Assembly (NCBI GenBank): GCA_016648135.1
Contig: JADDOH010023116.1
Coordinates: forward strand, 434,001-498,000
DNA: 64,000 nt
Direction of reading: 5' to 3'
From: Agrypnia vestita
Taxonomy: Eukaryota > Arthropoda > Insecta > Trichoptera > Phryganeidae
Shown here piece by piece: positions 56,401-64,000 of this stretch. Every line of letters begins with the position of its first letter. Position 1 is the stretch's first letter. The notes under the pieces are model-generated. The model was not told the DNA's origin. It saw only the letters and a list, made by a program, of their open reading frames with translations, and ran no database searches. The position numbers and the translations under genes were made by a program.

Positions 56401-59400
56401 AAGAGTCAAACAACTCAATACCAGTAAAATGAAAACATGGGAAAATCACGAGATTAACTATATGAAATGCACCACTATATCCATCAAGAAAATCTGCAAG
56501 CTTATTGCAAATCAGCTTTAGCTACTAAAATAAATAATCAAACAAATGCAGTGAAATCTTCTAAATGATTGGCGCAATGAATCAACTTTTGAATTGCTCT
56601 AGTAAACATTCTTAAATAATAATTTTTAATTTGAATTATCAAGGATTTTATATATGCACTTAGATTTCAAACCGCCGCCCATTATTTCAAAACATTGTCT
56701 AATAGAATAACACAAGGCCGGCACGCGGTTTGCTGCTTTGCAACAAGTATAGATACTGTTACCAGAGTAAAAAATATCAGCTTATATTATGCGAATTACC
56801 GGTATTATCGAATTAACAAGAAATTGACTGTTTGAGTCTAGAAGTAACTTGATAATTTAAAATTATGTAGAATTTAGAATAAAAGAAGACCGAATTAACG
56901 GGGTTTTACTGTAAATAAACTAATTCTGACAAATGATGATCTACGGCATATAAACTATTTCTAATAAATAATATCCTACATATTACTTAAAATGCAGGTA
57001 CTGAATTTCTCAAATAAAATAACACATTATATATTTGACATCAATTAACTGGGGTAAAAATAATATTGTGTAGTCATTTTCTATATGAACATAAAAAAAT
57101 AATGGTATCCTAATCTTATACATGTCAAATAACATGTCAAATATTGAAGTTAGAGCGTATTTGAATAGCACATATTGAAGTTTGTACGTATTTGAATAGA
57201 ACATATTGAATAGCATTCTGCGAGAAAAAAGAGGAGATATTGTGTGGCAACACAGAATGGAGCATGATAAGAGAATGGAGATACAAGTACCTATTGTTTT
57301 GTGGCATTGGACTGGGAGGTGAGGTTAGTCGGGCCGCCGCCACTCGGTGGAGCGTTCGGGGCATGCAGAGTAACGCGCAACCCAACTGCAACCACATTAC
57401 ACACACACGTGTTGATTATTCATTTTCCATATGTGTCATCTCTACACTAAATACACAAGAGACACAACACAAACACCATCAGATCTTATTCACAACAGTG
57501 ATATTGTTACACATAGATGGTTTACAAAATGAGTCCGCATTCTCAGTATTCGTACTACCGCTAGGGCTTATTTTTTAAAATTCACCAATTCAATAAGTGA
57601 AACTCAATTCCGAGTTATCAAAGCATAAAGTCTCTATATGTATAGCCACTTAATCGGTTTGGAATTTATAGTATTATGGAATTTATAGTAGAATAATGAT
57701 GGCTGCTGTCCAACGAAAATAATCATCCAACAAATATATATATTTGTCATTTGTCAACAAAATATTTTTATCTTTAAATCTATGATGAAAAGAGATAAAA
57801 AATCATATATGAAATCATGAAACAAATTGTATATCTTCAGATAACTTAAAAAAAGTAAACTCTTTAAAATAAACATCTATTAAAATTAGGCAGTATTGCT
57901 GCAGAGTTTTTAAAATGTAATGAATGATTAATGAGTGTGTCCTGTACAAAAAAACAGGAAAATAATTCCAAGATCAGTATATAATGATAAGGTTACGATA
58001 CAAAAACAGTCGCCATATAGGTTTATGCCAATGGATTGTAATCATATGCAAAAACCATAATATTCTTATTCCGACCAATATTATTTCTATTTTTGGTATA
58101 TTTTAGAAACAACAACAAAACTTAAATTGCCGGCAAATGCTCATTTCAGAGACAACGTGTGGTAGGTAAGTTGAAACAATATATAAAAAATCGATACTAC
58201 AAAAATAGTTTTTAAGTGTTTGGTGTCAAAGACAATTATGCATCAAACATATCATCATACGGCCCAGCAGAATTGGTTTTCAGTTTTAACTATGATTACA
58301 TTACACAATATTGATGACTGTTAATGTAGAATATAAATATTAAACTCTACTGAGTGAGCACGGATACAAATAGCGTTTGTGGCAGCCAGATATGGATTCT
58401 TTCAATACATGTAGGTATGTCAGCCAAACAATATATGTTACGCCATGTTTGAAAGCAATCGAGTTACTAAATAAATTGTATTGTTAAACACAAAATGTAC
58501 TAATACAACTACAATACAAACATAACACATTATATATTATATATAAACTCAATTTATATTTTTTATAAAACCATTGTATCCTCATTTTTCATGTATTCTT
58601 TGTAATTTTTTGATAAAAATACTTCACAAATGTATGCAATTGATAATGATGTTATACAAAATTATATATTGAGATATATCTCATTGAATTTACCTCGCTA
58701 CATGGTGTAGTGTAGAATAAAAATACAATTATTTCAATATTTAAAGGATATGGGGGAGCCATAAAATGAAATCACAAATAAATTGGCCAAAAAGCAATTT
58801 TTAAAATTTAAACAAATGTTAGAGATCTAGTAGTGTGAAATATCTTTATTCAAAAGGGAATAAATAATCAAAGAATTCAAAATAATATCCAATATACAGG
58901 TTGTCTTTTCTAGCAGCAAAAACTTTGGGAAGTCTTCTTCATTAAACTTTGAATAGAAAATATCCTTTGGGTGAAATGTCGACAGTTACGGAGATAAGCG
59001 ATATCAAAGTTTGTATTTCTTTTCAAGATTTCTGACTTATTTTCTGTAAAATGTTGACTATTATTATGGAAACTTGTTTGAAATATAAAAAATTCATTTG
59101 CTTTAATACAAGTCAAAAAAAGGCAAAACAGTATAAAAAAAATGTTTAAAATTTTTTCAAAGTTTTAGTCGTTTATATTATGATTGCGATAAAAACGCAC
59201 CAAGAGGTGTGTTGTTTTTCTATTGACAGTTTAAAAAAATAACCAAATTGTATGATTTTTTTAAAGAAAAGAGGTGTACAAATCATTTATTATTATATAT
59301 CAGGTGCTTATTGAAATGCTTACGAAATTGCCGTATTGTATAGAAAAATTCAAAGAATTTTTTAATGAAAATTATATATTAAATTAATCAAAGTAGTGGC

Positions 59401-62400
59401 CATTGTTGTCGATGTCCTTTGGCATTTTAATGGAAATTCATTAATGTCTTTGCTATAGGAATCCTGGGGACGGTGATCCATGAATTCTTTAAAAAATTTT
59501 TTAAAGTTTTTCACCGCCTTATCATAGGTGAAATTTTTCCCTTGGAAAAAATTATTCAAATTCCGAAAAAATTGAAAATCGGTGTATGCAAGGTCTGGAA
59601 AACCAGGTGGGTGACGGAGAGTTTTAAGTCAAAGCTCCTGTGATTTAAAGACAGTCTGTTGTAAAGTGTGTCGAGGATATGTTGTCGTGGCATTGTAACA
59701 TTGTAATGTAACGCATAAAACAACCAAATTGATAGCATTACAATGTTATATGATAACTGTCAAGATACCGAAATAGAAATATTGCTTATTTCAGAATACG
59801 GCTGATAATTTCATAATTGAAAAGTACTTCTAAAAGTATGTTTGAATGGTTTAGAAGCATTTTTTCAAAATAATATTAATTTTATTATTTTATAATCTTG
59901 AAAACCTTCATCATATATAAATATTATATATTATATATAAAGTTGCTTGCTGGGCCTAGCAGCAAGCAATTGGCAAAAGCTGATTATAGACTGCGACGGC
60001 TGCGTAGCGACCACTATCGGCTGCGATGTCGCCACTATAGCCACTCGCAGGACCTAGCAGTAGAAAATAAGCGACTGCCGATTGCATGCACCAACGGCCG
60101 AGCAACGAGCACTATTGGCTGTGAATTGGCTGCCATAGTCGCCCGCGGGGCCCAGCAGCTCGCAACGGGCGAGAGCCAATTCCAAACACTAATGTCTATT
60201 AGTAGCGGTCACTACAGTCGCCGGCAATTGGTGCCAGCCGATTGTTAAACTGCTAGTTTTTTTTAAATATTCAATATTTCAATACTTTCATGATAGTCTA
60301 ACGTTTTACAAAAAAAAGCCGGATATCGTTACAGTTATCTCCGTAACTGTCGACATTTCTCCCAAAGTGTAAAAAAATATTTTCTATTCAAAATGTAAAA
60401 AGGATGAGTCTCCCAAAGAATTTTCTAATGGCTACAAGACCTATAAATATTTAAGGTTTTCACGGATAAAAAGATAACACATTATTTTTTCAGAAAGAAC
60501 TTGCATCAAATATTTGACGTGAGTTCCCTCAGAAAATAATTCGCACAGGAAGTTAAATAGAAGTAATTAAAAATATATATTTATAGATGTACAAAATAAC
60601 TGAGGTTGTTTTCTAATCACGCAGGAGCATTATTACTAACGTGCAGACTTTAAAACATATTAATACATAAAATGCAGAAAATTTTAAGAAACATACCCCT
60701 CGGGAAAGTTGTGTGGCTCGGGAACATTGAATCAAAATCTGACGCAATATCACGTGACGTGCTACGGCGCCATGACGGGCCTTCGCGTCTGAAATAAGTA
60801 TTAATATTATAAGTGATTCACTCATTTGTATTTGATGTAACAGATGTTGAAATTGAAAATAAAAATTATATCAAAGAAAACAATGTGATTCGACTACATA
60901 TTACCAAAAGTCAGCTGTTAATTAGATTAAATTAATAAACTGAATTAATTAAGGGTCATCCATAAAGTACGTCATGCTAATTTCATGATTTTTTGGCCCC
61001 TCCCAGTCCTTGTCACAGTTGGTCACATTTGTGAGACCCCCCCTCCCTATATGACGTCACATATTTAGCAATTTTACATTTAGAAATTGACGAACTTAGC
61101 ATTCAATGGATTCACCCCGCGGGTGCCGGGTTCATCGCATTGCAGAGAGGGGAGCCGAGAACAGTGCCTGGGACTTGTGACCCAGGTGTAGGTTTGAGGG
61201 GCCCCCTTATGATGCATCAGCATTCACCTCTGCTTCGGTCTCTCTCCCTGCCTAACCAAATCCGATAAGACTCAGTTAGTGCCGTTTTCGATACGCATTC
61301 TAATATGGAACTAATGGAAGATCTGGATAAGCCAAGATCTTTCAGTAAGACATGTGGGGCTTATATAAATATATAGAGCTTATATATATAATATATAAAA
61401 AAATAAATAAATAAATATAAGCTCTCGCGCCTACCTCTATCTTGTACAATTGAACTATATAACCGTTTTTATTAAATTGTATTAGATTTTGAAATGTGAC
61501 GTCACGAAACTTAGGACCCCTCCCACCCCTTGTCACACAAAGTCACAATTCATCGACCCCCTCCCCACTCCCCTTAACGTGTGACGTACTTTATGGTTGG
61601 CCCCTTAACTATCATAATTTAGTTTTTTATGATACCTTATGGGATCAAAAAACTATTTGCTAAAAAATTTATTCATAAAATTAAAAAAAATTGACATTTC
61701 ATTATACATAATTTATTTTGATCTAATTTAAAGATCTTAATTGACAAATGAAAACAGATTTAACTATTAAAAAGTGTTGAACTTGTCATAATATTTTAGC
61801 ACAGTTCATACTACGAAAATCATAAGAAAAAATATAATTTCTATCTTGGTTTTTATTCCGGAAATGAGTTTTTTCAGTATGTATTCAGTTTTTGATTCGC
61901 TTGTTACGATACTAGACCAACACTCAAAACATTAAATTCTACCTTAAGAAGGTGAAATTCACATATTATATCAACTCAAAAATCAAACAAAATTCTCATT
62001 CGCGTAAGACGATTCCGACTAACTCAACAACAACTGAAGTCAGAAGTAACATTGTGATGAAAATGATGAATTAAAGGACCAAGTTTAGAAATTTTTTAAT
62101 CTGTATATGAAAACAACATTGCTGTTGATTATGTATATACTAATTTCCAAAACATTTGTCATCTTAATTTTTCTAGTTACATATAAGATTCTGTTGAAAG
62201 AAAGTTTAATGATGAAAAATATGTATTGTGACAATTTAATTACCGGAATGGACACGTCGCTGGTGTCATAATTGTATTAAAATCATGCGGTATCCATGTA
62301 AGAACTAATATATGCGCAAATTTCTGACTCATAGAGCAAAATTATTAGTTAGCTATTGGGAAGGTAACAAATATGCGCGTGTGCACTTTGGCATAAAAAT

Positions 62401-62941
62401 GGGCAATCAAAATTTAGAGCAATTACAGTGCGCTCACTGCCAAGGGAATTTCTGGACACAAAAGAGATTCACCAACTAGATAATCCTGCCTATTTACCTG
62501 ACTCATCTCTGTGATTTCTGACTACTTCCAAAATTAAAAACTGCACTAAGGTACAAAAAGATTTTCCGATTAAATTGATATCCAATGGAACGTGAGACAG
62601 AACAACATTATTCCAAAAATTTGAGGCCTGCTTCAGAAATACGAGTCATCTAAGGCCCGGTTGTTTCAAGTTCGATCAAAGTAAGCGGTCGATAAAAGCA
62701 TAGATTTTTACGAAAACGGATCATCTGATTGGTGGAGAACGTAAAATTTCAGTTTAAACTCTACGCTTACTTTGATCGAATTTGAAACAACCGGGCCTAT
62801 GTCAGTTATAGTTGCACAAGGCTACTGCTAATGTATAGTTCCAAACATATATTTTTTAAAGATATTAAATTGGTACAGTATAATTTATGCACTGGGTACC
62901 TTTTTAATATAACTTACGGTTCAGAATTTGTCTTCACTTTG
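47357..62941 (-). CDS. large Ser/Lys-rich low-complexity protein, 5' part outside window
   Basis: Minus-strand gene, tail-to-tail with DPP3. Exons in transcript order: 62918-62941 (tentative), 60697-60788, 51794-55838, 47357-47411. The last three join by phase (G|GC, then AG|A) to an open frame ending in TGA. The visible product is about 1,400 residues, mostly predicted disordered: rich in Ser, Thr, Asn, Lys and Glu, with many RRxS and SP sites that could be phosphorylated. A short helical, Leu/Arg-rich segment near the start of the large exon (LSEKEMEALSGLTPALSRRL) and a Lys block (VVKKKIVVKKKVSVKK) stand out. There is no signal peptide, membrane segment or enzymatic motif. I do not recognise the family; it could be a cytoskeletal or scaffold protein, but that is a guess. 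The true start and any folded domain should lie beyond 64000. Confidence 0.8.
48058..49017. mobile_element. 960-bp DNA transposon derivative, ~45-bp TIRs, TA target
   Basis: Ends (G)AGTCCGTTCACTTTATGAAA…GCCACTTG…TTAGTGTGAGT and the mirror ACTCACACTAATACAAGTGG…CATAAAGTGAACGGACCC. Bounded by TA (48056-48057, 49018-49019). The interior is AT-rich with a small GC-rich patch at 48575-48605. No transposase. In the last intron of the minus-strand gene. Confidence 0.8.
49022..49990 (-). mobile_element. pogo-like family P, longer copy
   Basis: Left: CCCCCATTAATTCGAACCCC, GATAATTCGAAATTTGACAT. Right: …CTCGAGTTTTATGAATTTTA and GAATTTCTAATTAATGAGGA. It keeps about 300 bp of interior (49500-49770) absent from the short copies and partly shared (reversed) with 23640-23730, so it is closer to the parent element. 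Confidence 0.55.
50290..50475. repeat. foldback repeat, family A copy 3
   Basis: Same core as 1395-1605: ATATTCTGCCATGTGTATTC, CTCTCTGGCCGACATTTTGG, then CATTGCAGGGTCCATCATC and AGAAGATTC. It sits in the last intron of the minus-strand gene. The 103-codon minus-strand frame over it is repeat-derived. Confidence 0.6.
51033..51480 (+). mobile_element. pogo-like MITE family P copy, right end missing
   Basis: TA-CAGTAAAACCTCATTAATT…GAAATTCAAGG; body TTCGCCAAAAATCATAAAAC, TTTATTATGCTAATACG; then ATTACCGGGGTTTTCGAATT ATCGGGG (two words) near 51400. It stops at CGAATTATGGCG without the terminal …TTTACTG-TA. It lies 0.3 kb from the donor of the large exon. Confidence 0.7.
51794..55838 (-). CDS. main coding exon of the Ser/Lys-rich protein
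   Basis: 4,045 bp = 2 + 1347 codons + 2, with no stop. The acceptor is TTGTTTTTTAG|GC at 55839-55840, so the apparent Met further upstream lies in the intron and is not the start. The donor is ATCAG|GTTTGT at 51791-51793. The codons after the donor only look coding because the frame stays open into the intron. In order: basic GSKRRSRKTT start; a helical Leu/Arg segment at about residues 55-100; Ser/Pro-rich stretch; RRRSLRTPPAETSRRR and FLRPDFFDTPREESVYLR about a third in, followed by a charged helix KKDKELETQKVLKEIRQKK; Lys-rich block near residue 720; long polar C-terminal half. Confidence 0.93.
56234..56911 (+). mobile_element. pogo-like family P copy, diverged
   Basis: Left TAGTAAAAGCTCGTTAATTT, right GAATTAACGGGGTTTTACTG-TA (TA at 56912-56913). 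The interior is different from the short MITEs apart from end words. In the intron upstream of the large exon. Confidence 0.6.
57291..57385 (-). CDS. candidate alternative 3' exon of the Ser/Lys-rich protein gene
   Basis: Isolated GC-rich island in the 4.9-kb intron between 60697 and 55838. Acceptor GGTTGCAG|TT. Joined to the 60697-60788 exon in phase (G|TT = Val) it reads 30 more residues, VGLRVTLHAPNAPPSGGGPT then NLTSQSNATKQ, and stops at TAG. This would make a short isoform lacking the 1,348-codon exon. A donor-like TAG|GTACTT follows the stop, but its phase does not fit the next exon. It could also be a captured or repeat-derived GC island. Confidence 0.35.
57386..58894. other. intron sequence of the minus-strand gene
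   Basis: AT-rich with no feature found beyond short random frames. Confidence 0.35.
59362..59760 (-). pseudogene. mariner transposase C-terminal relic
   Basis: Across two frames on the minus strand: HILDTLYNRLSL…, then PPGFPDLAYTDFQFFRNLNN, FFQGKNFTYDKAVKNFKKFF and KEFMDHRPQDSYSKDINEFP. This follows mariner order: third catalytic Asp block (PPYSPDLAPSDYHLF type) and the terminal W/C region. The Asp of PDLA is visible; frameshifts and loss of the N-terminal two thirds make it dead. Confidence 0.75.
59940..60248 (-). repeat. GC-rich degenerate repeat, family G copy 2
   Basis: GCTTGCTGGGCCTAGCAGCA, CGACCACTATCGGCTGCGA, GGACCTAGCAG, GGGGCCCAGCAGCTCGCAAC: reversed versions of the words at 32095-32345. 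The 116-codon + frame here reflects this repeat, not a gene. Confidence 0.65.
60697..60788 (-). CDS. internal exon of the Ser/Lys-rich protein gene
   Basis: 92-bp GC-richer segment with acceptor CTTATTTCAG|AC and donor CGAGGG|GTATGT. In the only phase that joins the large exon (…FPR-G-SKRRSRK) it is open and encodes REGPSWRRSTSRDIASDF and SMFPSHTTFPR. The other possible frame with no stop does not match the downstream phase. It is too short to stand alone as an open reading frame. Confidence 0.8.
60953..61604. mobile_element. 652-bp TTAA-flanked MITE with GTACGTCA TIRs
   Basis: TTAA at 60949-60952 and 61605-61608. Left GGGTCATCCATAAAGTACGT…CA, right TGACGTACTTTATGGTTGGC…CCC (about 22 bp, two mismatches), then on both sides a pyrimidine-rich CCCCTCCC and TGTCACA block. 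The middle holds a GC-rich piece (61120-61240) and an (ATATA)n patch. It lies between two exons of the minus-strand gene. Confidence 0.85.
61609..62653. other. intron sequence of the minus-strand gene
   Basis: AT-rich; no TIR pair, coding domain or tandem repeat seen. Confidence 0.35.
62654..62797. mobile_element. 144-bp palindromic MITE
   Basis: GGCCCGGTTGTTTCAAGTTC…GATCAAAGTAAGCG and CGCTTACTTTGATCGAATTT…GAAACAACCGGGCC: 35-bp arms. Flanked by TA(A) and TA. Lies 120 bp from the candidate microexon at 62918. Confidence 0.85.
62918..62941 (-). CDS. possible 24-bp microexon of the Ser/Lys-rich protein gene
   Basis: AATGCAG|CAAAG...GAACC|GTAAGT. The donor is a perfect GTAAGT; the acceptor has a poor pyrimidine tract. 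Length 1+21+2 nt fits the phase of the 60697-60788 exon and would add KVKTNSEP before REGPSWRR. Short size makes chance a real possibility. Confidence 0.42.
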
Positions 62942-63454
62942 CTGCATTCCAAAATGGTAAGACAAATATTAATCTATTTGGATCATTAAGATATTCAATA
63001 AGAAATAAAACGAGTGTTATGTATGTACTCACATAATATTTTGCTTCTTATGTTTTCTTGGCAAATGGGGGCTGTTAAAGGGAGAATCGCGTTATTAATC
63101 ACACAAACCATATGAAATATTAATCACACAAACCAATTGACATATTAATCCATTCAGTACACACAGTTCTAAAATTGTCACTGTTAATAAATATACTTTT
63201 ATGTTAACACTTTCCTTCAAACACTAAGCAACAAAATAAATCTTCAGAATGCAATATAAGAATTACAATTATTTCTTTGATTCTATGGTGCACTTTGTCC
63301 CCACTTTACCCAGAATTCTCGAAAAACCGGGACGCCTCTAAGAATTGATGTGCATCATAGTTTTTACAGTTTTCGTATTATATTCAAGTTTCAAAATTTG
63401 AAAATTGCATTCTAGCTCTGTTACACCCGTATATATCATATACGGAGAGTAACA

Positions 63455-63498
63455 GACCTAGTTCACAACACTTTACAGGTTGATTCCTGCCTTATTAA
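63455..63498. repeat. foldback family F end fragment
   Basis: CCTAGTTCACAACACTTTAC and AGGTTGATTCCTGCCTTATTA match the left tip of 13675. It is cut at once by a family P end starting TA-CAGTAAAACCACG at 63502. Confidence 0.6.
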
Positions 63499-63501
63499 AT
63501 A

Positions 63502-63665
63502 CAGTAAAACCACGATAATTCGAAATTTTTAAAACTTGCAAGTCCCAAAATGTGAATTTCATAGTAGGTTAACCCTAATAATTCGAAATCCCTAGTAATT
63601 CATAATTCAAAATATTTTTTAGTCCCTTGCGCCATAAATCAATACATTTAAGTTTGCGTAATTAA
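63502..63665 (-). repeat. pogo-like family P right-end fragment
   Basis: CAGTAAAACCACGATAATTC…GAAATTTTTAAAACTTGCAA, CATAATTCAAAATATTTTTT, CCCTTGCGCCATAAATCAAT: the reverse of the 3' half of 51033-51480. Confidence 0.65.
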
Positions 63666-63673
63666 ATTTTCTT

Positions 63674-64000
63674 TAATGGGCCTGGGGCCATGTCGGATAT
63701 ATCCGACGGAGCGCGACAGGGGCCAGGGTGCCACTTCGGATATATCCTACGGGCACAAAATTAATTATTTCTCAACGGCCACGCATCGAATTTGAAAAAA
63801 GTGATTTTTTCCCAGTAGAGAAATCCCGTGGTGACTTGTCGTTCCATTTTCAACTCAAAAACATCACCGATTTTATTTTAAATCAACAATCAAAACAGAA
63901 GTTTTTCTGGCATCAAAATCGTATAGGAAAATTGTAGATGGCGCCCCGAACACGCCATCTTCAAATATTCCGTCATTCAAGGTCACGCACAAAGTGCGCG
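63674..64000. other. unassigned sequence at right edge, possible transposon start
   Basis: After TTAATGGGCCTGGGGCC come GTCGGATATATCCGAC (a perfect 16-bp palindrome) and a second GGATATATCC 50 bp on, then GC-rich text with no domain I recognise in the 69-codon + frame. A TTAA plus repeated short palindromes could mark a piggyBac-like end, but the other end is outside the window. Confidence 0.3.

Larger units (their letters stand above)
58895..60450. mobile_element. foldback family F copy 4, split by other repeats
   Basis: Left arm 58895-59160 (TCTAGCAGCAAAAACTTTGG, GTCGACAGTTACGGAGATAA, TTCAAGATTTCTGACTTATT) and right arm 60277-60450 (CATGATAGTCTAACGTTTTA, TATCTCCGTAACTGTCGACA, TTTCTCCCAAAGTG). 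The 1.1 kb between arms contains a mariner relic and the GC-rich repeat family G. Confidence 0.7.

Noticed and set aside
59898..60248. 116-codon + strand open frame
   Set aside because: Made of the GC-rich repeat family G, which is open by composition; the related copy at 32095 does not preserve the peptide.

Overview
The window is AT-rich, intron-containing animal DNA, almost certainly from an insect or another arthropod. The evidence is a 13-exon dipeptidyl peptidase III gene with GT-AG introns, plus a dense load of DNA transposons typical of arthropods: Helitron, hAT, mariner, pogo/Tigger-jerky, TTAA-inserting MITEs, THAP fragments, a LINE, and two tRNA-derived SINE families. I cannot fix the insect order. 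There is no bacterial, viral or organellar gene content.

Layout. 1-12.8 kb is a gene-poor transposon graveyard. It holds foldback repeats, a hAT relic interrupted by a second transposon (2301-5545), a non-autonomous Helitron carrying a ~113-bp tandem array full of heat-shock-element-like motifs (6456-8817), and a THAP-domain exon relic. 13.2-35.7 kb is the dipeptidyl peptidase III gene on the + strand. All 13 coding exons join in frame to 716 codons, or 755 with an upstream Met that would add an Arg-rich, mitochondrial-like leader. Its introns are filled with MITEs, SINEs, a LINE reverse-transcriptase remnant and jerky/Tigger transposase shards. 35.7-47.3 kb is intergenic or 3'UTR sequence with two TTAA- or TIR-bounded MITEs, SINEs in opposite orientation and foldback hairpins. 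47.3-62.9 kb holds a second gene on the - strand, tail-to-tail with the first. One 4,045-bp coding exon encodes a long, low-complexity Ser/Lys-rich protein. I joined it by phase to a terminal exon with a stop, to an upstream 92-bp exon and, tentatively, to a 24-bp microexon. The 5' part of this gene lies beyond the right edge. I could not name the protein.

The two genes show no functional link. They are convergent neighbours. The most interesting non-genic structure is the Helitron-borne array of near-perfect heat shock factor sites. Also notable are a possible alternative 3' exon in the minus-strand gene, an alternative start in DPP3, and the nested hAT whose reading frame is restored across an exact 8-bp target duplication. 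All exon boundaries come from reading splice sites and reading-frame continuity; there is no transcript evidence.
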